A stretch of 20,877 nt of DNA from contig CAUZJO010000085.1 in the NCBI GenBank assembly GCA_963580245.1, positions 1 through 20,877 on the forward strand, given 5' to 3'. The position numbers and the translations under genes are program-made. The notes beneath the pieces were generated by a model. It was not told where the DNA came from. It was given only the letters and a program-made list of their open reading frames with translations, and did no database searches. The DNA comes from CAUZJO01 sp963580245 (GTDB lineage: Bacteria > Sumerlaeota > Sumerlaeia > MVZB01). The first letter of the stretch is position 1. The number at the start of each line of letters is the position of its first letter. This document shows positions 7,203 through 14,843 of this stretch, in pieces.

Positions 7203-8372
7203 TTAAGGCTTTAGTCGTGGCGCCGCTCCGGCCGGGCCCGGCGTTGCTGGGGGGGTCGTGTCGGCCGCCTGCCTCAGGTCCTGAATCGTAGCCTTTTCGC
7301 GCATGGCCAGAATCGCCAGCGGGATGTTCGACTGCAGCTTGCGCCGTTGAAGGCTCTGGCGGATATATTCCTGGTTTTCCGCGAAGACCCCCTCGCGAGC
7401 CGGACGGGCACCGATCACTTTCACGATGCTGATTCCCGCGTCGGTCTGAATCGGATCGCTGATCTCTCCGACGTCGAGGTTCCAGATGGCCTTATCGATA
7501 TCGGAGGGGAACGCGCCGCGAGGGTTGAATCCCACGTCGCCGCCTTGAGCGGCGTTGGGCAGGGCCGATGCTTCGCTCGCGACGGCGGCGAATTCCTCCC
7601 CGCCCCAGATCCGTTCCAGGGCTTGCTCGGCGCTATCCCACAGTGCCTGTTGCTCTTCCTCGGAGGCGGGCAGGTCCGGGTCGCGAGGGTCGATCTCGCG
7701 GCGCAGTAGGATGTGACTGGAGCGGCGGGTCGGGGGGACCGCGAAGTCCTCTTTGCGTTCCTCGAACGTCTCAAGGATCTCCTCGAGCTTGGGGTCGATC
7801 GGGCCCATGTGCCGTTCGACGACCCGCACGACCGCAAGCCGTCGGCGAATTGCCGCGCGGACCACCTCCTCGCCACGGCCGGATCGATTGATCAACTCGG
7901 CGAAGTCGCCGCCTGCTTCTTCGACCTGGGCTTTGATCTTGGCGTATTCGGCCTCGACCTCAGTCGAGCTGATCTGTTCGCCTTCGGCGTTGACGGCCTC
8001 GGTGAAGAGCACCTGTCCAATCAGACGTTCCAGGGCCTCCTGCTCGATGAATTCGCGGACCTCGGCCCGATCGGCGGGCGAGTCCTCATCGAGTTGGTAC
8101 TTTCTGAGCTGCAGCGGATCGTTGAGGGCCTTGTTCGCCAGCGCATTGAGCATCCCCTGGGTCAGCGGGCGGCCGTTCACCTTTAGGATGACCGTCGGGT
8201 CATTTTCATCGGCCGGTTCGAACAAAGATACGGGTTGGCGCGATTGGGAAGGGGGTAACGGGCGGTCGGCGTCGGTTTCCCCGACTTGATCGCCTTGGGC
8301 CGCCGCCATTGCGACCAGCAACAATTGAACGCAGAACGCGACACCCCCGGGCGCCGGGCGCTTATAAACCAT
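7203..8372 (-). CDS. Exported SurA/PpiC-type peptidyl-prolyl isomerase
   Basis: A 389-residue protein with a signal peptide (MVYKRPAPGGVAFCVQLLLVAMAAAQG), a SurA-like helical N-terminal part with a VNGRPLTQGML segment, and one parvulin domain at about residues 215-323. Parvulin landmarks are SSHILLR (218-224), the GGEEFAAVASE helix, GGDVGFNPRGAF (277-288), LDVGEISDPIQTDAGISIVKV. The role is probably periplasmic chaperone and prolyl isomerase for outer-membrane or secreted proteins. The frame is open further upstream to 8483, but ATG at 8372 is chosen because GGGGAGG (8386-8380) lies seven bases before it and the signal peptide begins there. The C-terminal tail is Pro/Ala-rich. It is the first gene of a three-gene operon with pyrD and the permease. 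Confidence 0.88.
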   Translation of the reverse strand: MVYKRPAPGGVAFCVQLLLVAMAAAQGDQVGETDADRPLPPSQSRQPVSLFEPADENDPTVILKVNGRPLTQGMLNALANKALNDPLQLRKYQLDEDSPADRAEVREFIEQEALERLIGQVLFTEAVNAEGEQISSTEVEAEYAKIKAQVEEAGGDFAELINRSGRGEEVVRAAIRRRLAVVRVVERHMGPIDPKLEEILETFEERKEDFAVPPTRRSSHILLRREIDPRDPDLPASEEEQQALWDSAEQALERIWGGEEFAAVASEASALPNAAQGGDVGFNPRGAFPSDIDKAIWNLDVGEISDPIQTDAGISIVKVIGARPAREGVFAENQEYIRQSLQRRKLQSNIPLAILAMREKATIQDLRQAADTTPPATPGPAGAAPRLKP

Positions 8373-8379
8373 AAGAAGA

Positions 8380-8386
8380 CCTCCCC
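8380..8386 (-). promoter_or_regulatory. Strong Shine-Dalgarno site fixing the PPIase start
   Basis: On the minus strand GGGGAGG is followed by a seven-base spacer and ATG at 8372. This selects the internal Met over the longer open frame that begins at 8483. Confidence 0.75.
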
Positions 8387-8527
8387 ATGCGCTGATTCCG
8401 CCGCTCCGATACGTACCAAGCACCATTGTCCCACACTTCGGGCGCAACTTGCCATTGGTTCGGATTGGCGCCGGAGCGGGCACGGGCGGGTGCGTCTCGG
8501 GGATTCGCGAGATCTACCCCCAGACTT

Positions 8528-8858
8528 GGAACACAACGCAGTTCTTTGGCTCCCTGGAGGGGAGCAATTTGAATAGCCAGGGGTAGGAACCCCTGGACAT
8601 AGGGCCCCCATTACATCACGACCCTGAAGATTCTGTGGTCCGCGGCGAGCATTATTTTTGTTTTTTTTCAATCGACACCCATCATCGAAGCTCGTACGTT
8701 GACGGCTGAAGATCAAAAAAAAGGAAAAATAATGCTCGCCGCGGACCACAGAATCTTCAGGGTCGTCGCGATGTGAGGACCGCGAACCGTGGATTGCACC
8801 CACGGCTAATCACATTGGACCCCTTCGGGGTCGAGGACGAGGACGGAATTGATTTGTG
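8528..8858 (+). repeat. Composite palindromic repeat cluster, copy 1
   Basis: Successive short hairpins fill this non-coding block. They are GCTCCC/GGGAGC (8549-8565), CCAGGGGT/ACCCCTGG (8577-8596), the long inverted repeat 8619-8765, CCGTGG/CCACGG (8787-8805) and GACCCC/GGGGTC (8818-8832). Between them are conserved single-strand blocks, including 20-nt stretches at 8770-8789 and 8797-8816. These are identical to the reverse complement of 10191-10210 and 10163-10182. The layout is like REP/BIME-type clusters, in an order preserved in inverted copy 2. Confidence 0.85.
8619..8765. repeat. Perfect 41-bp inverted repeat forming a long hairpin
   Basis: Bases 8619-8659 are the exact reverse complement of 8725-8765. 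After a one-by-two internal mismatch, pairing can resume with eight T at 8661-8668 against eight A at 8715-8722, leaving a 46-nt loop. Outer ends read CGACCCTGAA and TTCAGGGTCG, the same decanucleotide found in the short palindromes of copy 2. It could be a MITE-like element, a foldback insertion or a structured RNA. No open frame lies within the loop. Confidence 0.85.
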
Positions 8859-8984
8859 ACTCCGACCTCATTCCTAGAGCGAGGCCGTCCTTGATATACG
8901 ACCGCTCGCTACCGGATCGTATTCATGAGATGGATAGGGCGTGAGTGAATCTCCCGGCGCCAACGCTCGGCATTGACTGGAACG

Positions 8985-9362
8985 ATGGAATACGATCCCC
9001 TGAAGCTTCCTGATCCGGAAGCATGGCTGGCGTTCGATGAGGGGAAGCTCATTGAGTTGGCCATGGATTACCACAGGCGCATGGATGAGGTTCTGCCAAA
9101 TACGAGGGTCCACGCCACGATCCACGTGATCGTTGAAAACCAATTGGCCATGACTGAGGAGATACCCGTCCAGCAGACCCTGAACAGGCTTATGGGCGAG
9201 GGCCTGGACCGGCATGACGCCATCCACGCCATCGGCTCGGTGCTGATGCTGCATTTGCACGATATGATGACGGGGAAGATCAAGGGCCCCGATCCAAACG
9301 AACCCTACCACGACGAATTGAAACGGCTGACGGCCGAGAAATGGCTGCGAAGCGACCCTTAG
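8985..9362 (+). CDS. DUF1841-like small soluble protein
   Basis: The frame could start at TTG 8973, but ATG at 8985 (MEYDPLKLPDPEAW) is preferred. Upstream bases CTGGAA give only a weak ribosome site. The 125-residue acidic protein has no signal peptide or membrane segment. The core reads HATIHVIVENQLAM, VQQTLNRLMGEGLDRHDAIHAIGSVL: two His-containing helices and an Arg-His pair, a pattern seen in DUF1841-like proteins. The regularly placed His and Glu residues might bind a metal; that is inference. The gene lies between the two inverted repeat clusters and is followed 75 nt later by a small membrane protein on the same strand. No biochemical function is known to me. Confidence 0.6.
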   Translation: MEYDPLKLPDPEAWLAFDEGKLIELAMDYHRRMDEVLPNTRVHATIHVIVENQLAMTEEIPVQQTLNRLMGEGLDRHDAIHAIGSVLMLHLHDMMTGKIKGPDPNEPYHDELKRLTAEKWLRSDP

Positions 9363-9437
9363 GGAGATGCGCCCGAAGCAGGACCGGCGGCCCGCCGTTG
9401 AGATGTTTCGAACCTCAATCACAGGCGAGGGTCTGCC

Positions 9438-9974
9438 GTGCGTCTCGAGATTGGATACGGGTTGCGTGGGATTGGTTCACGGCTGTCGGGCGCGTTTTGG
9501 GCGGCGCTGCTGTTGCTCGTGGCGGTGTTCGTCGCCGATACATGGACAACCTTCAGCGCGGGGGCCGGTGCCCGTCTCAATGACCTCAATCCACTGATCC
9601 GGACTCTGTCGCCGATGGGGTATATCGCCAGTGCTGTTGTGCGGGGGGGGGGTGTTGCCGTGCTTGTGCTGGTTTGGTTTTGGCCGGGGCATCTACGGCG
9701 CCGCTTCCCCGGTCATAAAGCCTGGGCGTTGCTGATCCCGTTTGCATTCAGGGACGCTCGCCGCTACTTCGGCGTCAATCTGGTCCTGCTCGCGGTCCCG
9801 CTCAAATCCGTTGCCGTTTGGAACAACATCCAGGTCCTGGCGGGGCAAAACCCGATCCTCGGCACGCCGGGAGCCTTGGGCCTGGGACTCGCCGGGGGAG
9901 TGTTGTTGTCCAACTTGCTTCTTTACCGGCACGTGTTGACGTATCGTCGATCGCTCCCGCGCACACGTGACTGA
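9438..9974 (+). CDS. Small multi-pass membrane protein, possibly DUF5658-like
   Basis: GTG at 9438 follows GCGAGGG with a suitable spacer and opens a 178-residue frame. About four hydrophobic segments are visible (around residues 18-34, 60-82, 108-126 and 145-162). The first contains VADTWTTF followed by LNDLNPLIRTL. An Asp/Thr in helix 1 with an N-P turn before helix 2 recalls DUF5658-type membrane proteins, but the match is weak. A basic loop (PGHLRRRFPGHK) follows helix 2. The gene may be co-transcribed with the DUF1841-like gene; a strong hairpin at 10076-10105 could end the transcript. Function unknown. Confidence 0.6.
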   Translation: MRLEIGYGLRGIGSRLSGAFWAALLLLVAVFVADTWTTFSAGAGARLNDLNPLIRTLSPMGYIASAVVRGGGVAVLVLVWFWPGHLRRRFPGHKAWALLIPFAFRDARRYFGVNLVLLAVPLKSVAVWNNIQVLAGQNPILGTPGALGLGLAGGVLLSNLLLYRHVLTYRRSLPRTRD

Positions 9975-10075
9975 ACCACCAACCGACGCTAAACAAGGAA
10001 GCCACGGAACCGGCCGCGCCGCATCCCACGCGACCGAATCCCGATGCCAACTTGGCGTGGGACCCACCCGAACAG

Positions 10076-10105
10076 GGCGCATCTCACGGCTCCGCGAGAT
10101 GCGCC
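10076..10105 (+). terminator. Perfect 10-bp hairpin, possible terminator and member of a repeat family
   Basis: GGCGCATCTC (10076-10085) pairs exactly with GAGATGCGCC (10096-10105) over a ten-base loop, 100 nt after the small membrane protein gene. There is no T-run. The related block at 3716-3743 shows it belongs to a dispersed repeat family, so terminator function is uncertain. Confidence 0.45.
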
Positions 10106-10120
10106 GCTGTCGGCTGGGGG

Positions 10121-10362
10121 CACGAACCAAATCTGTCCTCGTGCTCGACCCCGTAGGGGTCGAATGTGATTAGCCGTGGGTGTCAACCCGCGGTTCGCGG
10201 TCCTCACATCTTCACAACCCTGAAAGGGTTGAATCATAACGTGACGCGGTCTGTTCGACCCTTTCAGGGTCGTGACGTCTTGGAACCCCACGACCAGGGG
10301 TTGTCACCCCTGGCTATTCATATTGCTCCCCTTCAGGGAGCCGGAAAACTGACTTGTGCACC
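10121..10362 (-). repeat. Composite palindromic repeat cluster, copy 2 (inverted relative to copy 1)
   Basis: Read on the minus strand it has the same order of modules as copy 1. These are GCTCCC/GGGAGC (10325-10341), CCAGGGGT/ACCCCTGG (10294-10313), CGACCCTTTCAGGGTCG (10256-10272), CAACCCTGAAAGGGTTG (10215-10231) and GACCCC/GGGGTC (10147-10161). The 26-nt stretch 10306-10331 differs from 8559-8584 by one base. In place of the long inverted repeat of copy 1 it has two short self-palindromes separated by 24 nt. Confidence 0.85.
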
Positions 10363-10476
10363 CCACGAACATCCCCGCCCTCGGGGGAGTTGACAACATG
10401 CTCCATTACGCTAATATATCTTCAGGTGCGCCCTGAGATCGGGTTCGATGATCAGGGGCGCATGGAAAGAGGTTCA

Positions 10477-10758
10477 ATGCGCCTGGCGCCCAAGAAAATT
10501 GATAGCCTGGCCGAGCTGATCTTCGAGGCATTGACCTCCAACGAGCAGGTCGAACTCCAAGAGGGGCGGGAACGGACCGTCGGTCTGATCCGGCGGATCA
10601 TCACCGACGATCTGCGCATGGAGGAGGAACTCGAGGAGGAAGCGCGCCAGATGCTTGAAGCGCACAGCGGCGAAATCCAGCGCTCGGGGGCGTCCATGGA
10701 AAAACTGGTGCTCAAGACCAAGCAGAAACTTGCGCGGGAACGGAAGCTGGTGCTCTGA
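10477..10758 (+). CDS. DUF507 family protein, first of a tandem pair
   Basis: ATG at 10477 follows GAAAGAGG (10465-10472) and gives a 93-residue protein starting MRLAPKKIDSLAELIFEAL. The length, the MRL start and the ITDDLRMEEELEEEARQMLEAH segment are typical of the DUF507 family. These are short, highly charged, all-helical cytoplasmic proteins of unknown function. The EEELEEEARQML helix is followed by a Lys/Arg-rich C-terminus (LKTKQKLARERKL). The next gene, two bases downstream, encodes a protein of the same length and layout, so the pair arose by duplication and is surely co-transcribed. Confidence 0.8.
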   Translation: MRLAPKKIDSLAELIFEALTSNEQVELQEGRERTVGLIRRIITDDLRMEEELEEEARQMLEAHSGEIQRSGASMEKLVLKTKQKLARERKLVL

Positions 10759-10760
10759 CG

Positions 10761-11042
10761 ATGCGGCTGTCCGAAGACCGAATCAACGCCATCGCCTACA
10801 AAATCGCCTTTGAATTGGTCAAGAAGCGCGTGATCAAGAGCCAACATCGGCTTTCGCAGGTCACCGCTTGGGTTGAAAAGCCAATCCTGGACGACCTGAG
10901 CCGCGAGGAGGAAATCGAGGAGGAGGTCCGTCAGACCCTGCGGAGCATGAAGAGTTGTCCCCCCGAAGGCTCCTACGATTACCAAGCCCTCTTTCTGCGC
11001 AAGAAGGAAGAGCTGGCCGATCGGCGAGGCTATCGTATTTAG
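10761..11042 (+). CDS. DUF507 family protein, second of a tandem pair
   Basis: A 93-residue protein beginning MRLSEDRINAIAYKIAFELVKK, with ILDDLSREEEIEEEVRQTLRSM as the conserved charged helix and a FLRKKEELADRRGYRI tail. ATG at 10761 is two bases after the preceding TGA. The same family signature and identical length as its neighbour mark it as a paralogue, although the sequences have diverged greatly outside the DDL-x-x-EEE-x-EEE-x-RQ core. Paired DUF507 genes may work as a heteromer; that is inference. Confidence 0.82.
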   Translation: MRLSEDRINAIAYKIAFELVKKRVIKSQHRLSQVTAWVEKPILDDLSREEEIEEEVRQTLRSMKSCPPEGSYDYQALFLRKKEELADRRGYRI

Positions 11043-11139
11043 TCCAACCAAGGCGGGGCGGTCAGGGCTTGATCGGCCGCGAGGCGAGGGACGGCCCAAT
11101 GGCCGGGCAACACATCTTCCCCGAGCAATTTAACTTGTC

Positions 11140-12348
11140 ATGCAAATAGGGATCGACGCCCGCTATCTTGGGGCCGCCCATTCGGGGCTGGCCCGTTACA
11201 GCGAGAACCTGCTCGAAGCTCTGGCCCGTCTCGACCATGACAATCGCTACACCGTTTACGTCCATTCCACGCTTAAGCGTAAACTGAACTTGGGCGATAA
11301 TTTTCGCCTCGTCCCTATCCGCGGCCGGCCCCATTCGATCCGCTCGATGCGACGGCTGGCGGTGGCCGTGCGGCGCGAGCCGCTGGACCTCTTTCACGTC
11401 CACTTCCCATACGCCCCGCGCCGGATCAAGTGTCCGGTCCTGTTGACGGTTCACGACCTGCTCCCCTTCACGCGCGAACAATCTGAGTTCGCGCGGGGAG
11501 GCGCAATGGCAAGATGGTTTTCTTCGTGGGTGTTGTATCCCCTGGCGCTGCGGCGCGCCAAATGGATCATCTGCGTGTCGCGAGCCACCCGCGACGGCCT
11601 GGCCCGTCTGTTCCCCGATACGTTTCACAAGGGCATTGTCGTCCCCTCAGGGATCTCCGAGGCGTTTCGGTCGCCGATCGAGACGGCCACGCATGAACTC
11701 ATTCGGTCGCGCTTGAACCTACCCGGGCGATACCTTCTGTACTCAGGCTCGGCCCGCGCCGACAAGAACGTCGAGGGGATGCTGCGGGCCTTTGCCCGGC
11801 TGCGTCAGAATCACCCCTCGCTCGAGTCATACCACTTCATTCTCGACATCTCGGGACGTCAGTACAGTCTGAGGCCGATCATGCGCGCCATCGAACGATT
11901 TGAACTCTACGGGAACGTGCGGATCATCCGGGACGCCGGAGACGAGGAACGGCGCGTGCTGTTCGAGGAGGCCGAGCTTTTCGTCGTCTTTAGTCGCACC
12001 GAGGGATTCGGCCTTCCGATCCTCGAAGCACAGCTCTGTGGCGTTCCGGTTGTCGCGGCGGATTACGGCGCTCTGCCCGAAGTGGCCGGCGAGCACGGCG
12101 CGCTGTTCGTGGATCCGGACAATTTGGAGGAGTCGGTCCGCGTGGTTGAACGTGCCCTTACCGACTCGGAGTTGCGGGCCTATCTGGTCGGACAGGGTCT
12201 TGAAAACGCCCAGCGCTACGAGTGGGGCCGAACCGCTCAGCGGGTCCTTGAGATTTACCAGCTCCTGTTTCATCCCCGGGGCCAACTCGATCCCCCTCAA
12301 CGGACCCGCTGGCTTCAGAATCTGATCGGTAGCCCGGGGACGGGTTGA
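11140..12348 (+). CDS. GT4-type glycosyltransferase
   Basis: A 402-residue GT-B fold retaining glycosyltransferase, likely using a nucleotide-sugar donor in the cytoplasm to build an envelope glycan. The N-terminal domain opens MQIGIDARYLGAAHSGLARYSENLL, the classic glycine-rich acceptor-side start. VHDLLPF (104-110) and CVSRATRDGL (145-154) follow. The C-terminal domain has YSGSARADKN (201-210) and the EX7E-type motif E288-GFGLPIL-E296 with GVPVVAAD, as in mannosyl- and related transferases. No Shine-Dalgarno is visible before ATG 11140. It lies 97 nt after the DUF507 pair and is followed by two more transferases on the same strand. Donor and acceptor cannot be deduced. Confidence 0.88.
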   Translation: MQIGIDARYLGAAHSGLARYSENLLEALARLDHDNRYTVYVHSTLKRKLNLGDNFRLVPIRGRPHSIRSMRRLAVAVRREPLDLFHVHFPYAPRRIKCPVLLTVHDLLPFTREQSEFARGGAMARWFSSWVLYPLALRRAKWIICVSRATRDGLARLFPDTFHKGIVVPSGISEAFRSPIETATHELIRSRLNLPGRYLLYSGSARADKNVEGMLRAFARLRQNHPSLESYHFILDISGRQYSLRPIMRAIERFELYGNVRIIRDAGDEERRVLFEEAELFVVFSRTEGFGLPILEAQLCGVPVVAADYGALPEVAGEHGALFVDPDNLEESVRVVERALTDSELRAYLVGQGLENAQRYEWGRTAQRVLEIYQLLFHPRGQLDPPQRTRWLQNLIGSPGTG

Positions 12349-12455
12349 ATCACGGACCCCGCAATCCACATCAGCCGTTTCGACCAAGGGCCGGCCATCG
12401 TATTAAATGGCCAACGGGGTCGGAGCCGTTCCCGGTTGGATGACTGGACCGAGTT

Positions 12456-13559
12456 TTGAATTCCGCTCTGATCATCTCGTTCGTTGAATGGGCGGGCGCA
12501 TTCCAGAGGCCGCATCACATGGCGCTGGGGCTGGCGCGTCGGGGCTGGTCGGTCACCTATGCCTGCCCGGGCTACCTGCACCGCCGGGCGCAGACCGTGG
12601 AGTCGGGGTTGGCCTTGCCCGCGAGCTTGCAGGTCGTCCAACCACCGGCGCTGCCGGGCGCGAACCGGCTCAAGATGATCGGAAGACTCAATCGATGGCT
12701 GATGCAGCGAGAGTTGAGATATCCAGGCTCAGGGCCGTGGGACGTCGTGATCTATAATGCCCCCCACTTGTCGCCTCTGGTCACGCGCTTGCCCGCCCAT
12801 TTCCGCGTCTTCGATTACATGGACGATCTATCGGCGATGATGCCCACCGAGCCGAGTTCCGGATCGCCGGAGGACACCGCCCTTGGCGTCGCCGATCGAG
12901 TTTGGACAGGGACCGCTTCGCTCGCGGACCGAATTGCGGGTCGCCACGAACATGTGCGTTTTATTCCCTGCGGCGTTGACGCCGAGAGGTTTGCTCATCC
13001 CGACAAGGCACAAATGGAGAAGGCCCGGGGCGATCTTCCCGTTGGGCAAGGCCCCGTGGCCGGTTACTTCGGCGTGCTCAACGAACGGTTCGACATGGAG
13101 CGCGTTGAGGCATTGCTGCGGTCCGGTCCCTGGCGCGTCCTGCTCATCGGTCCGACAACCTCCCGGGCCCCGGCCCTGCCGGACCATCCCCGACTGCGCT
13201 GGATCGGCCCTCGCCCCTATGCCGAATTGCCCGCGTATCTCGGCTGCTTTGACCTGGCGCTGATCCCTTACGACACACATGGACCGCATCGGTTCCTCTA
13301 CCCGGTCAAGGCCCTCGAATACCTGGCCGGGGCCATGCCGGTCCTCAGCACGCCGCTCCCGGACATCGTTCGGTTCTTGGGGGAATTCGTGGAGTTGGCC
13401 GACTCCGCCGAGGATTGGTTTGATGTGGGGCAACGTTTGTTATCCGAACTCGGACCGGCCCAGGAGCGTGCTCGCCGGGGGCAAGCCTACGCCCAATCGC
13501 GATCATGGGACGCGATGATTGACGAGATGTGCGAAGAACTGGCACAAGTCCGTCCATGA
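12456..13559 (+). CDS. GT-B glycosyltransferase of the GT4-like type
   Basis: The frame opens with TTG at 12456 (MNSALIISFVEWAGAFQRPHHMALGLARRGW), with no in-frame ATG nearby; ribosome site is weak. The 367-residue product has the Q-RPHH-MA-LA-RG segment near residues 17-30 and FDYMDDLSAM (119-128). IPCGVDAERF (170-179) and GYFGVLNERFDMERV (203-217) follow. The C-terminal nucleotide-binding region has IPYDTHGPHRF-YPVKALEYLAGAMPV (270-296). The (F/Y)DYMDDLSAF-type motif and RPHH start are characteristic of a GT4-like group found in polysaccharide clusters, sometimes beside UDP-galactopyranose mutase. Its stop overlaps the next ATG by four bases (ATGA), implying coupling. Confidence 0.82.
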   Translation: MNSALIISFVEWAGAFQRPHHMALGLARRGWSVTYACPGYLHRRAQTVESGLALPASLQVVQPPALPGANRLKMIGRLNRWLMQRELRYPGSGPWDVVIYNAPHLSPLVTRLPAHFRVFDYMDDLSAMMPTEPSSGSPEDTALGVADRVWTGTASLADRIAGRHEHVRFIPCGVDAERFAHPDKAQMEKARGDLPVGQGPVAGYFGVLNERFDMERVEALLRSGPWRVLLIGPTTSRAPALPDHPRLRWIGPRPYAELPAYLGCFDLALIPYDTHGPHRFLYPVKALEYLAGAMPVLSTPLPDIVRFLGEFVELADSAEDWFDVGQRLLSELGPAQERARRGQAYAQSRSWDAMIDEMCEELAQVRP

Positions 13560-14806
13560 CTCGCCCCAGCCAATCCGGTCACGTCTTTGCCCCATCCTCG
13601 GCCCAACCGGGAGACGATCGGCCTTCCGCCCCGATCGATATACGGGTGGCCCATCTCCTCGATGGCCGCCATTTCGGAGGGGCTGAGCAAATGGTGCGGC
13701 GGCTGACCCAAGCCTCGCCGCGCCATGGGATCGAGGCATGGGCCTATTGCCTGGCCGAGGGACGCCTGGCCCAGACGTTACGCGAGGAGGGTTTGCCGCT
13801 GCGGGTCTTTCCCTCCTGTTGTCGGTTTGATATTAGGGCCATCGGCGCACTGGCACGGGCGATCCGGCGCGACCGAATCGAACTGATCCAGGCCCACACA
13901 AGCCGCACCCACCTCATCGCACGGCTCCTCGCCATGCGGCTCGGCATCCCGAATATCACGACGATCCACTCGCCCATTGCGCTCGACGAGAACCGAGGTT
14001 TCAGCCGTCACCCGTGGCGCGCGCGCATCGAACGGCTGGGCCGGCGCTGGACGGACCACATCTGCACGGTCAGCCGGGAGGAAACCGAACGGCTGGCCCG
14101 CGAGGAGGGCGTCCCTCGGGATAAACTGAGCTGGATCCCCAACGCCGTTCTGCCAACTGAGCCGCTCGATCGGGATGGCGACCGCGCTCGACTGCGACAG
14201 TGGCTCCGTGATCATAACTTGGCCGATGACCGGTTCACGGTGGCCATGGTCGCCCAGATGCGCCCGCGCAAGGGTCCCGAGGTGTTGTTGCGGGCTTTCG
14301 GCCGCTGGCTGCGCGACGGCGGCCAGGGGCTGCTTCTCATGATTGGCGACGATGAGATGGTGGACGGCTCCAGCTATCTTGAGGGGCTAAGGACCCTTTG
14401 CCGGCAACTCGGCATCGATGCTGCAGTCCACTTCACGGGCTTCCTCGATTCCCCCTGGGAGCTGGCCGCGGGGGCCGACCTGATCGCGCTTCCTTCACTG
14501 TTTGGCGAGGGGCAGCCCCTGGTGCTGATCGAGGCGATGAATCATGGGGTGGCCATCGCGGTTTCGGACACGGCGGGCAACCGGGAGACGGTCGTCACCG
14601 GACAAACCGGCTGGCTCCACGCCCCGGGCGACGACGCGGCCCTTGCCCGGCACATCGCCGAAGCCGCCGCCGACCCCGCCGCGACGCTCGGTCGCGGGGA
14701 TGCGGGGCGGCGGTTTTGCCTGGAACGCTTCACCATCGATCACGTCATGCCCCTTTATCGGGAACTTTATCTTAAGCTGGTCGGCGCTCGACACACCCAT
14801 CCATGA
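13556..14806 (+). CDS. GT4-type glycosyltransferase
   Basis: ATG at 13556 overlaps the previous stop (ATGA). The first ~27 residues are Ser/Pro-rich and not part of the fold; the domain begins near IDIRVAHLLDGRHFGGAEQMV (27-47). The GGAEQ motif, QAHTSRTH (112-119), TTIHSPI (135-141), TVSREETERL, MRPRKG (235-240) and the EX7E-type E318-GQPLVLI-E326 identify a retaining GT4 enzyme of 416 residues. The GGAE start is common in transferases of capsule, exopolysaccharide and LPS-like pathways. It closes the + strand glycan gene group and ends 37 bases from a convergent gene. Sugar specificity unknown. Confidence 0.88.
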   Translation: MTRPSQSGHVFAPSSAQPGDDRPSAPIDIRVAHLLDGRHFGGAEQMVRRLTQASPRHGIEAWAYCLAEGRLAQTLREEGLPLRVFPSCCRFDIRAIGALARAIRRDRIELIQAHTSRTHLIARLLAMRLGIPNITTIHSPIALDENRGFSRHPWRARIERLGRRWTDHICTVSREETERLAREEGVPRDKLSWIPNAVLPTEPLDRDGDRARLRQWLRDHNLADDRFTVAMVAQMRPRKGPEVLLRAFGRWLRDGGQGLLLMIGDDEMVDGSSYLEGLRTLCRQLGIDAAVHFTGFLDSPWELAAGADLIALPSLFGEGQPLVLIEAMNHGVAIAVSDTAGNRETVVTGQTGWLHAPGDDAALARHIAEAAADPAATLGRGDAGRRFCLERFTIDHVMPLYRELYLKLVGARHTHP

Positions 14807-14843
14807 CGCAGGCCACCGCGATGGATTCCGGACGCCGACGGAC

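Larger units (their letters stand above)
9975..10476. other. Non-coding region rich in hairpins
   Basis: Besides the terminator-like hairpin and repeat copy 2, there is an inverted repeat TCCCACGC (10024-10031)/GCGTGGGA (10055-10062) with a 23-nt loop. Apparent short open frames through here read across palindromes and are not believable genes. Confidence 0.6.

Noticed and set aside
8373..8483. N-terminal extension of the PPIase
   Set aside because: The frame is open, but the Shine-Dalgarno and signal peptide both place the start at 8372.
10121..10362. CRISPR array
   Set aside because: The palindromes differ from each other and are not a regularly spaced repeat; they fit a REP/BIME-like cluster better.
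10166..10393. Small + strand gene across the second repeat cluster
   Set aside because: It reads through several perfect palindromes and has no ribosome site or protein-like composition.
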